A stretch of DNA of 64,000 bases from Membranipora membranacea (taxonomy: Eukaryota; Bryozoa; Gymnolaemata; Cheilostomatida; Membraniporidae), in contig OU612066.1 in NCBI GenBank assembly GCA_914767715.1, positions 33,144,283 through 33,208,282 of the forward strand, in the 5' to 3' direction. Of the stretch, positions 21,401-32,279 are shown piece by piece (the first letter of the stretch is position 1; the number at the start of each line of letters is the position of its first letter). Both the position numbers and the translations under genes were made by a program. The notes beneath the pieces are model-generated. The model ran no database searches. It worked only from the letters and a program-made list of their open reading frames with translations, and had not been told where the DNA came from.

Positions 21401-24400
21401 ATCATCTCATCAAGCACCAACAATGACTACATCGGAGTGTACTAATTGTAAGTACCTGGCACTCCAAGTCAAAACCTTAACGAGTGATGTCGCATACTTG
21501 CGAAAAACATTGGAACTCTTAGAAGGGAAATACAGTGATAACACCATTAACATAGAAAAAAAAATGTCATGTTTAGGAGAGGACATAAAAGTCCTCTCTA
21601 CAGAGATGAAGAGCATGACAGATGAGTTGAAAAATCATAAAGTCCTCGCCTCTGATGTGCTCAAACGTAATATCGTACACCAGAACACCAGGAGCAACAC
21701 CGAAAAAAAAGATGAGCCAATCCAATGGCGGAGAGAACAAACGAAATATAACAACCAAAATAAAACAACATCTATCTTCAACTGGAAGAAATGTATTGTT
21801 CTTCATAACTTGGCACGACCGCAAGAAATAGAAAAAGATGAAATAAGATTGCACTTGTGCAAAGTTTTTGGACCAATGGATATTACAATTATAAACAAAT
21901 ATCAATTTAGTAGAGAATACCCGGATAGGTGTAAGTTTATCATACAAATTGAAGATGATACACAGAGAACACGTATAATTGAAGGCTGGAAAACTAATTT
22001 CCTTGGTGGATCATCAATGAGGCACACTGTAGCAAAACCTACAAACATCCTGATTGTCCCTAATGTGCCATTGGCATTTGGAGAAGAGGACATTTTGAGA
22101 GATGTCAACCATGAATTTAGAGCACTTTGCGTCAAGAGACTGAGGGATAGAGATGACAGACCACTACGTGCCATCAGTATCCAGTTCCAGTCGGAGAATG
22201 AGACAAAGAAAGCTATGGAGATAGGGAAAATCAAATTCCCTTCAATGTACAATATTATACTATCATTGAAAACACCAGGAGATAAAAGGAACACCACAAG
22301 ACATATAGATGAGTAAGCTCCAAACAACAGGCCAACCTTTCAATACAAATTTTTCTCAACCTAATTTTGACACTTTAAAAGTGATCAAAAATCGTTTTTC
22401 TTTTGCCCATTTGAATATTCGTGGAATCACTTCAAAAATTGATGAAGTGAGACACATATTGTCTACTTACAATTTTTCAATCTTTGGTTTAAGCGAGACT
22501 TTTCTGGATGGAAACAAACCAGATTCTTTTTATCAAATTCCATCATATGATATGTTAAGAAGAGATAGGAAACCTCGACCTGGAGGTGGTATAATATGTT
22601 ATATAAAGCAGGGTATTCAATATGAATTAATCAATGATTTCAATCACATAATTGATGAATCTATTACCATCAAAATTCGCCATAAAGCATCTCATGCTTT
22701 CTTAATTTCCTTCATTTATCGTCCTCCGAACTCATTAATTTCTTGGAATGACTCTTTGAGACTTTACCTAGATTGTTGCACCAAGCACACAGAGGAAGTC
22801 ATCATTCTTGGTGACTTTAATGTAAATCTCTTGGAAAATAGCAGAAAGAAAAAATGGCTACCAATTTTCTCCAGATTCTCTTTCAAACAAATGGTGAATG
22901 AGCCAACACGTGTCAGCGAAAATTCATCTAGCCTGCTTGATCATATTTACACAAATAAGGATTGTAACTTACGACATACCTCAGTATTAAAAACAGCTGT
23001 AAGTGATCACTATCTCACATATAGCATAAGAAAAATAGGTGTTGTCCCAAGTGTAAAAAAATTCAAAATAAGCTTCAATGACTTTTCTAGAATGACCCCA
23101 GAAAATTTACGCAGATCTTTTTCAGATGTTAATTGGGATATCATTCGATATCTCAGGTCATCTAGTGAGATGATAGAAAGTTTCAATCAGTTGTTTTTGG
23201 AGAAAATTAGTCTAAATGTTAGGAGGAAAGTTCGTTTTGTAAAGACAGAAGTTTTACCACCATGGCTTGATATTGAAGTCTCTAGACAAATGAAAATAAG
23301 GGATTCACTAAAACGCTCTCAAAACTGGGATGATTACAAAAAGCAGAGAAATTTAGTTACAAATCTTATAAACAAAAAAAAAGAAGACGTATTTTTCTGG
23401 TTTGGTTAAAAACTCAGCAAATAATAATACAAAACCAATTTGGGACGCCCTCAACATCGGAAAGACAAAGAATAAGTCTTCTAGTTCTTCTTCAACTCTT
23501 ACCAGCAAAGACCTGAACAATCATTTCTCAACAATCGCTGATATACTAGGTCATGGGTTTAAAAAGGAAAATCATTCAAAAAATACCCCTGAAATCAGAG
23601 ATAATCTACTACCTACAAACTCTCAGGAAAAATTCTTGTCTAACTTTAAAAGATTTACTCCTGCATCAATTTGCCTATATCTCAAATCTTTTTCTGATAA
23701 GAAATCGACTGGTCCTGATGGTATCTCAGTTATGATGCTTAAAAAGACGCTCCCTTTTGTCGTTTAAATATTGACCGACATCTTCAATCAGATTCTTATT
23801 GAGGGTGATTTCCCCAAATGTTGGAAGACAGCTAGAGTAACCCCTGTTTTTAAGGGTGGAGATCCGAATGATCCATCAAATTACAGACCTATATCGATTC
23901 TGCCTATATTGTCAAAGATTTTTAAAAAACATATAAATAAATGTTTAATGACTTTCCTGACTGACATAAAAGCTATTCACCCTCTTCAATCAGGATTCAG
24001 AAGTAATTACTCTTGCTCTGATGCTGTACATAAAGTGGTGTCAGATGTGCTCCACCAAAAGCAAAAAAATAGGTGTGTTATAGGAATGTTCTTGGACTTC
24101 TGTAAGGCTTTCGACTGTGTAAACCATGATATCTTGTTTAATAAACTCGCTTCTTATAAAATAATTGGTCCCTCATTGAAGTTGATAAAATCATTTCTTG
24201 ATGACCGGCAACAATATGTATTTTATAATCAAATTGCTTCAGAAAAAAAACCAATTAACATAGGTGTCCCACAGGGTTCAATTTTAGCTCCAACTTTATT
24301 TCTTGTGTTCATAAATGATATGTTAAATTTACCCCTGTCCTCAACTGCTTATGCGTATGCAGACGATACTGTATTTATATGCCATCAGAAAGATCCACAG

Positions 24401-26556
24401 TCTCTGGAGCAACATTGTAGGGGTGACTTGGGTGTCATCCAAGAATGGTGCCATAATAATCGGATGACAATAAATATAAAAAAATCCCATTACCTTGTTT
24501 TTGGCAATGCAAAACATAAATTTGATTTAAAATTCTCCAATACCACCCTGTTACAATCATCTACCACTAAACTACTCGGATTTACAATTAGTGATTCGAT
24601 GTCATTTGATAATCATATTGAATTAATAAAAACTAAAATACAAAAAAATACCAATTTGTTACAATTATGCAGAACATTTTTGACCACACAATCAGCCAGA
24701 CAATTTTACTTTCAATTCATACATTGCCACATCATAAATGGAATACAATTTTTCTTGAATATTAGTCCAAAATATCAGCTAGATTCACTTTATGTTTATC
24801 AGAAAGCTGCGCTAAGAATTATTGCAAATATTCATTACAATCCAGTTCAATTATCAAATACGTTTTTCTTATGTCGCACTTTAAAAATATTGCCACTTCC
24901 TAGTCTTCTTATATATTTTAGTTCTCTCTATGCCTACAGAATAATGTATAACAACACACCTAGCTATATTAATGATCTTTTTCTTTCTAGAAATCGAAGA
25001 TACCCCAAGCGAGATAATTTTCTTATTTTACCTCCTAATGATAAACTAAACATTGCAATTGCTTCATCTTTTAATAATCTTCCTTTGTCAATACGCTCAC
25101 TGAGCAAAGTAACATCATTTAAATCTGGCGTATTCAAATATCTTTTGTTTCAATTATAACATTATCTTTTTATCTCTGCAACAAGTTTTGCCTCTGCACA
25201 ATACTATAATGAAATTATCTTAACATTTTTATTTTCTCCCTTCTCAAAGTCATCCTATCTATTTCCACCTCACTACTGAAACATTTTAACTCATCTTCAG
25301 TCTCAAGCTTTCCTTTTTTTTTCTCTTTTCCTTTTCCTTTTTTGGCACTATTCGGAAAACATTCCACTACTGGAATGAAATAGACTGCCAATAAAAGTGT
25401 AAAAAAAAAAGAAAAAAAAGTGCATTTCAGATAAAGGCTGGTCCAGAATTGCAGCAAAATCACACGATTTTGGGAGTTGTGCGACCACTGCAATGGTAGA
25501 CCACAAATTGCAGTATCGCAGGAGTCGTGCCATCTCTGCGCGTGGCCGCGATTCCTGTCGCAGAAGTTCAGCAGTGTCAGAATTCTGCGACGCCCCGACC
25601 GCAATGGTAGCCTGAGATGTTAATGTGGACCATGGTCGTGCGATTTCATTGGTTCTGCAACAGCTTGACCTTTTTACTTTCAAGCCCACAATGCATTGTC
25701 TCTTGTAAATATGCCAATACAGCAGCGAGCCATTTATCAGTAATGAAGTAGTTAGTAGTGTGAACACCAAAGTTCCTCACATTCTTCACTCACTCCAGCC
25801 TTCTCTAGGAGCAAGAAAGTAGCATGCCTTCATACATAGTTCACCGTGATTTGATGGATATAATAAAATAATACAGAATCTTATATGACAAGAGTGAGTG
25901 AGACTGAGTGAGTGGCCAGCTAAGAAATTTTGGTCACTGTTTTGACAATATCTTACAACTTGTTGTGCAATTGTGAACTATGGCTGCAACCTGCTGCAAT
26001 GGCTGCTGCAACCTACTGCAACTCTACAATATTGCAGCGGTCTGCAATTGTGAACCATTGATTTTTAAAACCCTGCAACAACACTGCAACTCACTGCAAC
26101 CCTCTTACCACCAACTTTGCAATTCTAGACCAGCCTTAAGGGAGTAACAAACAATTTGTAACACTCTTATCTTAAATGTATAATTAAAATATTGTAATCA
26201 CCTGTGCCTAATCGCAGCTTTAGTATTTGGACCATGTCTATGTATATAGTTAACATGGTTCTCAAATATCCCATCATTTAAATTTGAATGTAAATTCACG
26301 GATATAATTTATTTATACAGGATACGTTCAATCCAAAGAGAATCCAGATATATACAGTACTACAGAGCCTATGTCTGCTTACCATCAGAGAATCAGCTTC
26401 TGTTTGGATATACATAACAGCTCTGTGAAAGCTATGAGATTTCCTCCTAAGTCTTACAACAAAGATCTAGAGTCTGCCGACGAGAGAAGAGAGAGAGAAC
26501 AACTTGAGCTGGAGAGTGCTAAAGAGATCGCCGACGAAGACTTCGATGGGTTCTAA
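18437..26556 (+). CDS. PSMD3: 26S proteasome non-ATPase regulatory subunit 3 (Rpn3)
   Basis: Lid subunit of the 19S proteasome regulator, needed for its assembly; PCI family. Exons 18437-19032, 19331-19752, 20406-20663, 26321-26556 total 1512 nt, 503 aa, against about 530 in vertebrates. It begins with an acidic/Lys-rich tail ([19 protein letters not shown]), then TPR-like helices ([68 protein letters not shown]). The PCI/winged-helix region has [16 protein letters not shown] and [20 protein letters not shown], and the end is [39 protein letters not shown] and EDFDGF. All of these are Rpn3 signatures. Splice phases agree (AG/C, G/GA, G/GA). The second intron holds a truncated LINE, and the third (5.66 kb) a full LINE and a DNA element. 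The AATAAA at 26902-26907 is the likely polyadenylation signal. Confidence 0.96.
20066..20388 (+). mobile_element. 5'-truncated LINE, last 59 codons plus 3' UTR and (TCCA) tail
   Basis: The frame 20066-20245 encodes [19 protein letters not shown], then a YRTVKH...[18 protein letters not shown] end. This aligns almost residue for residue with the end of the LINE at 12482-13170, including the identical LALRYIHD and DCFLRH blocks. The 3' UTR ends GTGATAGTAATAAAA then TCCATCCATCCATCCAT. The element lies in PSMD3 intron 2, sense to the gene, and ends 18 nt before the exon 3 acceptor (20406), so its tail makes up part of the polypyrimidine/branch region. Confidence 0.85.
21063..22316 (+). CDS. LINE ORF1 protein: RNase H1-like hybrid-binding domain, coiled coil, RRM-like end
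   Basis: 417 aa from the ATG at 21063. Residues about 8-62 contain [19 protein letters not shown], then [15 protein letters not shown]. This is the pattern of the N-terminal RNA:DNA hybrid-binding domain of RNase H1, also known as the viroplasmin or Cauli_VI box: an aromatic-AV-GR/K-x-TGIF-W core, a central F-KGF, and an acidic-A-YL helix. There is no RNase H catalytic domain after it. Residues about 115-215 include a CTNCK pair and a heptad-like segment ([19 protein letters not shown]...) suited to trimerisation. Residues about 235-417 resemble the RRM-plus-C-terminal domain of LINE ORF1 proteins ([19 protein letters not shown]). Its stop overlaps the ORF2 start in ATGAGTAA, so ORF2 may be made by termination-reinitiation. 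Domain call is by eye and needs a profile search. Confidence 0.75.
   Translation: MSDTKKKKGYAFYAVATGKTTGIFKNWLKCNDSVNKVSGASFKGFRTLENAERYLNKAGVQCTWVDFEQEYVDALDELESSKSRSRSPLKGIINKNFDIGNSTSDTGICTFSKSSHQAPTMTTSECTNCKYLALQVKTLTSDVAYLRKTLELLEGKYSDNTINIEKKMSCLGEDIKVLSTEMKSMTDELKNHKVLASDVLKRNIVHQNTRSNTEKKDEPIQWRREQTKYNNQNKTTSIFNWKKCIVLHNLARPQEIEKDEIRLHLCKVFGPMDITIINKYQFSREYPDRCKFIIQIEDDTQRTRIIEGWKTNFLGGSSMRHTVAKPTNILIVPNVPLAFGEEDILRDVNHEFRALCVKRLRDRDDRPLRAISIQFQSENETKKAMEIGKIKFPSMYNIILSLKTPGDKRNTTRHIDE
22309..25159 (+). pseudogene. LINE ORF2 (endonuclease-reverse transcriptase) with one frameshift and one stop
   Basis: The endonuclease is complete (22309 to about 23030): [61 protein letters not shown] and the C-terminal SDHYLTY. 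Near 23388 one extra base (the G in GAAGACGTATTTTTC) moves the frame; the second frame then reads [24 protein letters not shown] at 23765-23767 interrupts the same frame just after LKKTLPFVV, and it resumes at once as [21 protein letters not shown] motifs: [40 protein letters not shown], catalytic [24 protein letters not shown] and [16 protein letters not shown]. The end is typical of Jockey/CR1-clade ORF2. With two lesions in 950 codons the copy is recent but not functional. Confidence 0.9.
25435..26136. mobile_element. PIF/Harbinger-like non-autonomous DNA element with TAA target duplication
   Basis: A 702-bp element with 19-bp terminal inverted repeats: left AGGCTGGTCCAGAATTGCA and right (opposite strand) AGGCTGGTCTAGAATTGCA, one mismatch. 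It is flanked on both sides by TAA (25432-25434 and 26137-26139); 3-bp TWA duplications are characteristic of PIF/Harbinger. The subterminal parts are crowded with TTGCAG/CTGCAA words, many near 25980-26100, that look like transposase-binding sites. No transposase is encoded; the minus frame 25348-25770 has no known motif. It begins 15 bp after the LINE poly(A) tract. Confidence 0.85.
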
Positions 26557-27838
26557 TTATCAATGATCAGCTGAAAGATTGAATTCTTGGTCTCATTATT
26601 GGCAGAAATATTGCCACCTCATTGACAATATCGGATGACAACTGGATCTGAGATGCTATTTATAGTTTCCTATTGATCTTCCGAACTATTACTGTTTTCT
26701 TGTAAAGAATTTGCTAGCGAGACAAGGTGAGCAATGACGTGTAGTAGATATATAAACCTAGAGAATCATTATGACATATATAAATGTGTTGTTCTATCTT
26801 AATTTTGACACTCTACAAATACAAATATTAGCCATATTATATCTCCCATCCAGTCTTGTATACTTATGATCCTGGTTGCTCTTTATTGTTGGATTGATCC
26901 AAATAAAATTTATCTAAACTATATTACTAAGCCAGTTCAAGTCACAAAGTGTAAGTTTTCATTTTAATTTGCATGTGTTGTTTGGAGTTAAACTTCATCA
27001 CCATGCAATAATAAGTGGCTGCTTGGCCTTGATAGGCATATTTCCCAACGATTCACTTTCACTTATTTTAAATGGGTGCGAACAGGGTGTTGGTCTGTAA
27101 TGGTTATAGATTCACACATGTGAATACTCAGTTTTCAAAAGTCTTCTTGTTGTATACAAAAAAAGTTTCTAACAATGGCCAAGAGATATGGATGTAGGAA
27201 GGTATATGCACCTAAATTCAGCAAGCTGGTGTAAAAAAAAGAGATCCGATGTTAATTGATACCGTTTGATGAGATTGTAACAAGTCCCGTTGCCCAAGTC
27301 AGATCCGATATGAGACTGTCAGCATCCTTGGCATTTTACTGACAAACTTGTCAAAACTATTTATTTCCCTATTGTAATAAAAATATCTTATTTTGTGAAT
27401 TACTCCATAACATGTGTAGGTGTGTGAATGACTCATTAGGTGTTGAGCTAATAGCTCTCAAATCGTTACTCAACTATGACTCGGATGTGTCCTCCAATTA
27501 GCTCAAACTTTGTTTCCATTTGACTTTAATTGCCTTTCTTTTCCCCTATCTCTTTAATTACCCTGTAGTTTGTTTCAAAGTTACACTGTGATGGTGACAC
27601 AAAAGCAGCAAATCAACTTGAACGGAAAAAAGACCTCACCTCGGCCTGTTTGTAAATCTGCCCATTTGACGGTTTGACAGGCTAATAACTTATACTGTGA
27701 TCACATACATGCCCTAATTATGTCACAAGGTCAATCCGAGAGTATAAAACTGTAAGTCACATTGTATATGGACCATTCTTGATCTTCACGAGCAGCGAGC
27801 TAGGTATAGTTGTAAAGTATTCCAGATCAACCATCATC
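26557..27838. other. PSMD3 3' UTR and intergenic region, Ig-gene promoter
   Basis: The PSMD3 3' UTR runs to about 26925 (AATAAA at 26902). The right end holds the Ig-gene promoter; TATAAAAC near 27744 lies about 95 bp upstream of the ATG and may be a TATA box (GAGTATAAAACTG). Between them I see no coding exon, RNA gene or clear element. Confidence 0.5.
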
Positions 27839-30800
27839 ATGAAAGGATTTATATCCGCTTTGATCGGCATAACCTGCCTGGCCGGTAAGTAATATCATAA
27901 TCATAGGGTCTTGGATATCAGCTTTTGGAAAATTCTAACTTTAAGAGTTACGCTCCCTGTTTTGTTGGAATAATAACTCCAGAAAAAAATACAATGACCT
28001 GAATAGTTTATACATTGGGAAGTTAAAACATCAAACTTTAAATCCTGTTAAACAATCATGTCCTACTCTATAATAACTTTTAGGTGATGAACTTAGAATT
28101 GTTATCTTTGGCACAAAACCAAAATCCATAACAAACAGATTAATGTCTAAAATCGTCTCCTCCCAGGCAGGCAAACACCTATTTAAAACAAAGCTAAGTC
28201 TAATCTTATGTGTGTTTAGGTAATTAGCACAGTATTCTGAGATAAGAGTTTATGCTCACTATGTTGTTTTCATTTTTCTAGTTTGTCACTGCGCTATCAG
28301 CATCACAACAGGTCCCACGTCCACCACCAAGGAGGTCGGAGCCAGATTTACTCTCAAATGTGCTATCGCTGGTAAACAACCTACTGACAGCGTCTTCTGG
28401 AAACTGGTAAGAAAAGTTAGACTTTGTTGTTAATTTGATTCTGTACGCTGATTCATCAATGTCATATTTTTGTACATGTGGCAAATTTACATTATTAGCT
28501 TAAACACATCACACATGCAACAGTCTGAGCAAAAAATTTAATAACCTCTGCCGTATTTTTGCTCACATTGCAGTTTTGGGTCATACAAACTAGTCAATTC
28601 AGATTTTCAATTGATATTATTTTGTTTTACTTTCAGTATCCCGTAAACTCACAAGTGACCACCCTGCTCACACTAGACACGGTATCTAAGAACCCAGACT
28701 TCTATGAGATACAGAACAACACATACAACCTCATCGTGAAAAACGCGACTTATAACGATGACGGAACCTTTGAATGTGAGGCTGGAACTTCAAGAAAAAC
28801 AGCCCGAGTCTACATCTTCGGTAATCTTTATTTCCTCATACATACTTGAGTACCTGCAACCGAAATTACTGGTATCTTGGATCTTCTATTGTCCCTTGTT
28901 CATTCCTAAAACATTTGTGTATATTTTTTTAGTATTTTTTTATTATTTTTACTGTTGATATGGCAAGATGCATGTGAGTACAAAAAATAATTTCTTGTTC
29001 TACATAGCATACGCGTTGAACGAATTCATCAATTTTGAATTGGTGGTCTGGTTTGATTTAGTTACACATAGAAATTTCAGAAATTCTAATTTAGAGCGCA
29101 GTTGAAATTACACGACTCTAAAATAATCTAAGTTTTATCTGTCAAACTTTCCATCTGTTGAGTATCACACCCTCAGAGTTACACTTTTGGCTTTTTTCTC
29201 AGACAAACCCGAGTCTATGAGCCTGGAGTGGGAGCACAGCATCAACAAACCAGGATCTGTGGAGTCAAACCAGGAATACAAGCTAAAGTGTGTCACCAAG
29301 AACAGCCATCCACCAGCGGTACACAGATACTTCAAGGCTGGTGTAGAGCTTAGTCAGGCTAATATCAATTACACATTCAACAACTTCACTGATACAGGTC
29401 AGTACTCACATGTCACGCCCGGATATTAGAAAATGTTTTTGAAATAAAAAAAAATCATAGGGTCCAGCTAGGTTTCCAGGTCATCCATACTCCTCATTCA
29501 CATCCCTAGACTGTTTACATCAATTCAACGGAAATTGGATTCTGCTAAAACTTCTCACATTATGATATTAATTATAATAAACTGTCATCATTGAAAGGAG
29601 CATTAGTTTGATTTAGTTTGTTATCTGAGCAAATAATATTACCACATGATAATAAAAATGATCAGATACATAGATGCAAGCTTTCTGACAGCGCCCCCTG
29701 TACCCTGTACTGTTGACAATCTGATGAAGCTCTCTCATGTCTGCTAACAATTTGAACCATTATTATCTGTTTCTCACACAGAGATGGGATATGGAGACAC
29801 TACAAGTCTGCTGCCCTTCACACCTAGTGAAGCTGACGTGAAGGCGATGAAAGACATCAGATGTGTTGCTGACCTTTACAACAAACTCAATGTCACCTCT
29901 GTCGCCTTTGGCATCAATTGTGAGTAAATTTAATATTATTGCTTTACAAAACCCTTAGCACATGGATGATAAAAACATTTGAATTTATTTTTAATACATT
30001 TTATTGACTGTCGTAATCATTGTGAAGAATGTTTTCCGTTAGGATTGAAGAAAGAGAAAAAAAAAGTGATTTTATTTTCAATACAATTTATTGACTGCTG
30101 ACTGCCGTAATCATTTCGAAGATTGATTCCGTAAGGAGTCAAAAGAAAAAGAATTCAAGTTATTCGATGAAGGAAAATAATTCGCTAATGCGTTGGATAT
30201 GATTTTTCATCCATCCCCTTCCAATGCTAATCAGAGCCAACACCTTAGCTAGAAAATCATCCCCAACCTGACCGCAGATGATCGAAAAGCTGGGTGTTCT
30301 GGTTATGTAGGTGCCGAACCATATCCCAAGAGGTGCAATGAAAGCCAACAGCAGAGCACTACCTTGAAAACAAGCGAGAATGATGCCACTTCACAAAATT
30401 TGTTAAATTATGCAATGGAGAAATTAATCACACTTACTGGCCACGTGTTTGAACTGCTTGTACAGAACAGTAAACGCTTAGTCCTCACGCTTACCATAGA
30501 CCCCCAATCTGGTGAAGAGCTAAATACCAATTCTATGACACCACTCAATCATTCAACAACCACTCCACGGCCGATTGCCCTCCCACAATCATCAGGTACT
30601 CATATCATTCAAAGTACTGAATTTCCCGCAATTCCAATAAGTTCTCCTCACACTATGATCAATGAATTAGAACGAGAAAGCCATAGTTTGTGCTCTATTT
30701 TCAGAACAATACGAGCTCTGAATTTTGGGAGTTGCTCAATCATAACAAAACAGCAGATAACCCATTGAAAATAAAATAAAACGCTACTGAATCTGTTCTA

Positions 30801-30947
30801 AGAGATCAATTGAATTAGTATCATCTTGTTCCATACTACACATCTCTCAATGTTCTTATTGTTTTTGTTTTAGCTGCTGTACGCGCAGACTGTTTCGGAC
30901 TTGGAGCTGTTCTTGTTATGCTGTCCGCTCTCCTTCTGAAAAACTAA
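27839..30947 (+). CDS. Two-Ig-domain surface protein with probable GPI anchor
   Basis: Exons 27839-27884, 28282-28406, 28637-28820, 29203-29397, 29782-29919, 30874-30947; 762 nt, 253 aa, all GT-AG. Residues 1-15 (MKGFISALIGITCLA) form a signal peptide. Ig domain 1 (about 20-118) has FTLKCAIAG, VFWKL and the end NDDGTFECEAG, giving the Cys-Trp-(D-x-G-x-[FY]-x-C) pattern. Ig-like domain 2 (about 119-228) has YKLKCVTKNSHPPA and MKDIRCVADLYNKLN, a Cys pair without the classical Tyr-x-Cys. Several N-x-S/T sites are present (NNTYN, NATYN, NFTD, NVTS). The C-terminus, DCFGLGAVLVMLSALLLKN, is a hydrophobic tail with only a two-residue end, which suits a GPI-attachment signal better than a transmembrane helix with cytoplasmic tail. 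Likely an adhesion or recognition receptor; no specific ortholog recognised. AATAAA at 31619 is a possible polyadenylation signal. Confidence 0.85.
29988..30150. repeat. Diverged tandem duplication, about 80 bp x 2
   Basis: Two adjacent units share TTTATTGACTG...CGTAATCATT, a GAAGA-GTTTCCGT-AGGA core and an AAAGAAAAA end. It lies in the last intron of the Ig gene. Confidence 0.7.
30259..30768 (+). other. Unrecognised open reading frame in an Ig-gene intron
   Basis: The frame is open for about 169 codons without a clear ATG near its start (the first internal Met is at 30414). It encodes a polar, Thr/Ser/Pro-rich chain, with YPKRCNESQQSTTLKTSEND early and NHSTTTPRPIALPQSSGTH later. The intron length and the AG/GT context would allow an alternative exon, but no splice pair fits in phase with its neighbours. 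It could be a decayed retroelement gag-like piece or chance. No function is proposed. Confidence 0.25.
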
Positions 30948-32033
30948 ACACAATACCTGAAGCAGCAATCATTCTAAAGTTGTATTATGTTACAATCCCA
31001 TTTGCAAATTGAATGCTGGCTTGTCCTCTTCAATGTTTTATGGCTTGAGCCAGGCGGGAATAATATTAAAACTTTTGTAAAGCCATATGACAGCCATAAA
31101 ACATTTCTAGATTGCAACAGCATATTACTTGTATTTTGATCTGAGAGTGGAATATTATTTATGGATTAACTATCACTCCTTTGTTTATCAGTCTGTTATC
31201 ATATATCTATTACTTACTTAATATTCATTCCTATACTGTCCTTGTCGAAGCACTTTCTGTGATATGTTTTATTGCTTTTAGCTGAAGTAAATCGTTTTTA
31301 TTCTCTATTTCACACTCCAATTTGCAGTGATTCTGCTAGGCTGATTTCTTGTAACCTGCGTAGATGTTGATCGCTAGTATTTATTCTTGTGCTTCCATGA
31401 TATGAAAATCTTTTAGGAATTTATCTAGTATAAAAGCGCTGATTTCACACTCTACCGGTGCCAGTATTTCGCCTTAAAATTCAGCTAATGCCTAATGATT
31501 GCCAAATTTGAGATTCTGCTCCATATTTTTTTATAGTGAATTAAAACTCGAATGAAAGTAAATACTGTGGATTGTCCCTCTTATATCAGTTTGTTTAATC
31601 AAATGCAAGTTGTTATTAAATAAAATCATTATTGACTTTATCGATGTTTCTTTTGGGCATTAAGGTCTTGAATAATAGTGAGGTATTCACTTGCTAATTA
31701 CGTGATGGAGTTCGGCTCATGAAAATTTCAGCGAATTTCTTTTGTGTGATCTTATATGACACAAGATACACCCGGAGGACCCCTTAATATTTGATGCCTG
31801 TCAAAATTATAGCGGAACTTTAATTACAGGATGATCAATCTGAGTACTAACCATAGGTATGCATTCAGAGTGCCCTGTTCAAAGGGTAATTTTGCTGTTT
31901 GCTTCCCATTATTACGATATCCAAAGTAAATTACAGTTATAGAAATCAGTGTTGTCTCTATGACAGTCTGGGGCGACATTACAGAACCTAGAATGAGGAG
32001 CATATCTAAACTTTTTGCTTTCAACCCCTCTAG

Positions 32034-32082
32034 CCTGGGCAAGCTGTCGGGTGGATCCTACCGCCCCGACAGTTTGCCCAGG
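32034..32082. repeat. GC-rich hairpin, 21/22-bp arms
   Basis: The left arm starts CCTGGGCAAGCTGTCGGG and the right arm on the opposite strand starts CCTGGGCAAACTGTCGGG. The six-base loop is ATCCTA. It stands out from the AT-rich surroundings. It could be two short inverted repeats of an unidentified transposon or a structured regulatory site. Confidence 0.8.
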
Positions 32083-32237
32083 CCAACTGCCCCACCTCAC
32101 ATTCCTGTTTACATTGAGTGGTGCTGATGTAAGATTGATAGAATGAGCAATTAGGAATTTTGATATGTGATGGTGACTAATCTAAACTTGTTCATTGATG
32201 ATTTCTGTTCCAGATGGTTAAATTATTATTAGCTAAC

Positions 32238-32279
32238 GCCATAGATATACCTATATCTATATATATATATATCTATGGC
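32238..32279. repeat. AT-rich palindrome
   Basis: GCCATAGATATA and, inverted, TATATCTATGGC flank a (TA) run. Probably a simple TA repeat with palindromic ends; it may extrude as a cruciform. Confidence 0.65.

Larger units (their letters stand above)
20994..25419 (+). mobile_element. Nearly full-length LINE with RNase-H1-like N-terminal domain in ORF1
   Basis: A two-ORF non-LTR element in PSMD3 intron 3, in gene orientation. ORF1 is intact and ORF2 has only a one-base insertion and one nonsense codon, so it is a young but inactive copy. The 3' UTR holds AATAAA (25390-25395) followed closely by a poly(A) tract broken by one G (25401-25419), as expected for a retroposed mRNA end. The 5' boundary is uncertain: open frame begins at 20994 but the first ATG is 21063. 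No target-site duplication could be picked out by eye. Base composition is much more AT-rich than the PHD-type LINE at 13.9 kb, and the RT proteins are clearly from different families. Confidence 0.9.

Noticed and set aside
21098-22327. Minus-strand frames, some hydrophobic
   Set aside because: Antisense shadows of the LINE ORF1 at 21063-22316.
25215-25770. Minus-strand frames of 129 and 140 codons
   Set aside because: They cross from LINE poly(A) into the Harbinger-like element and contain no transposase motif.
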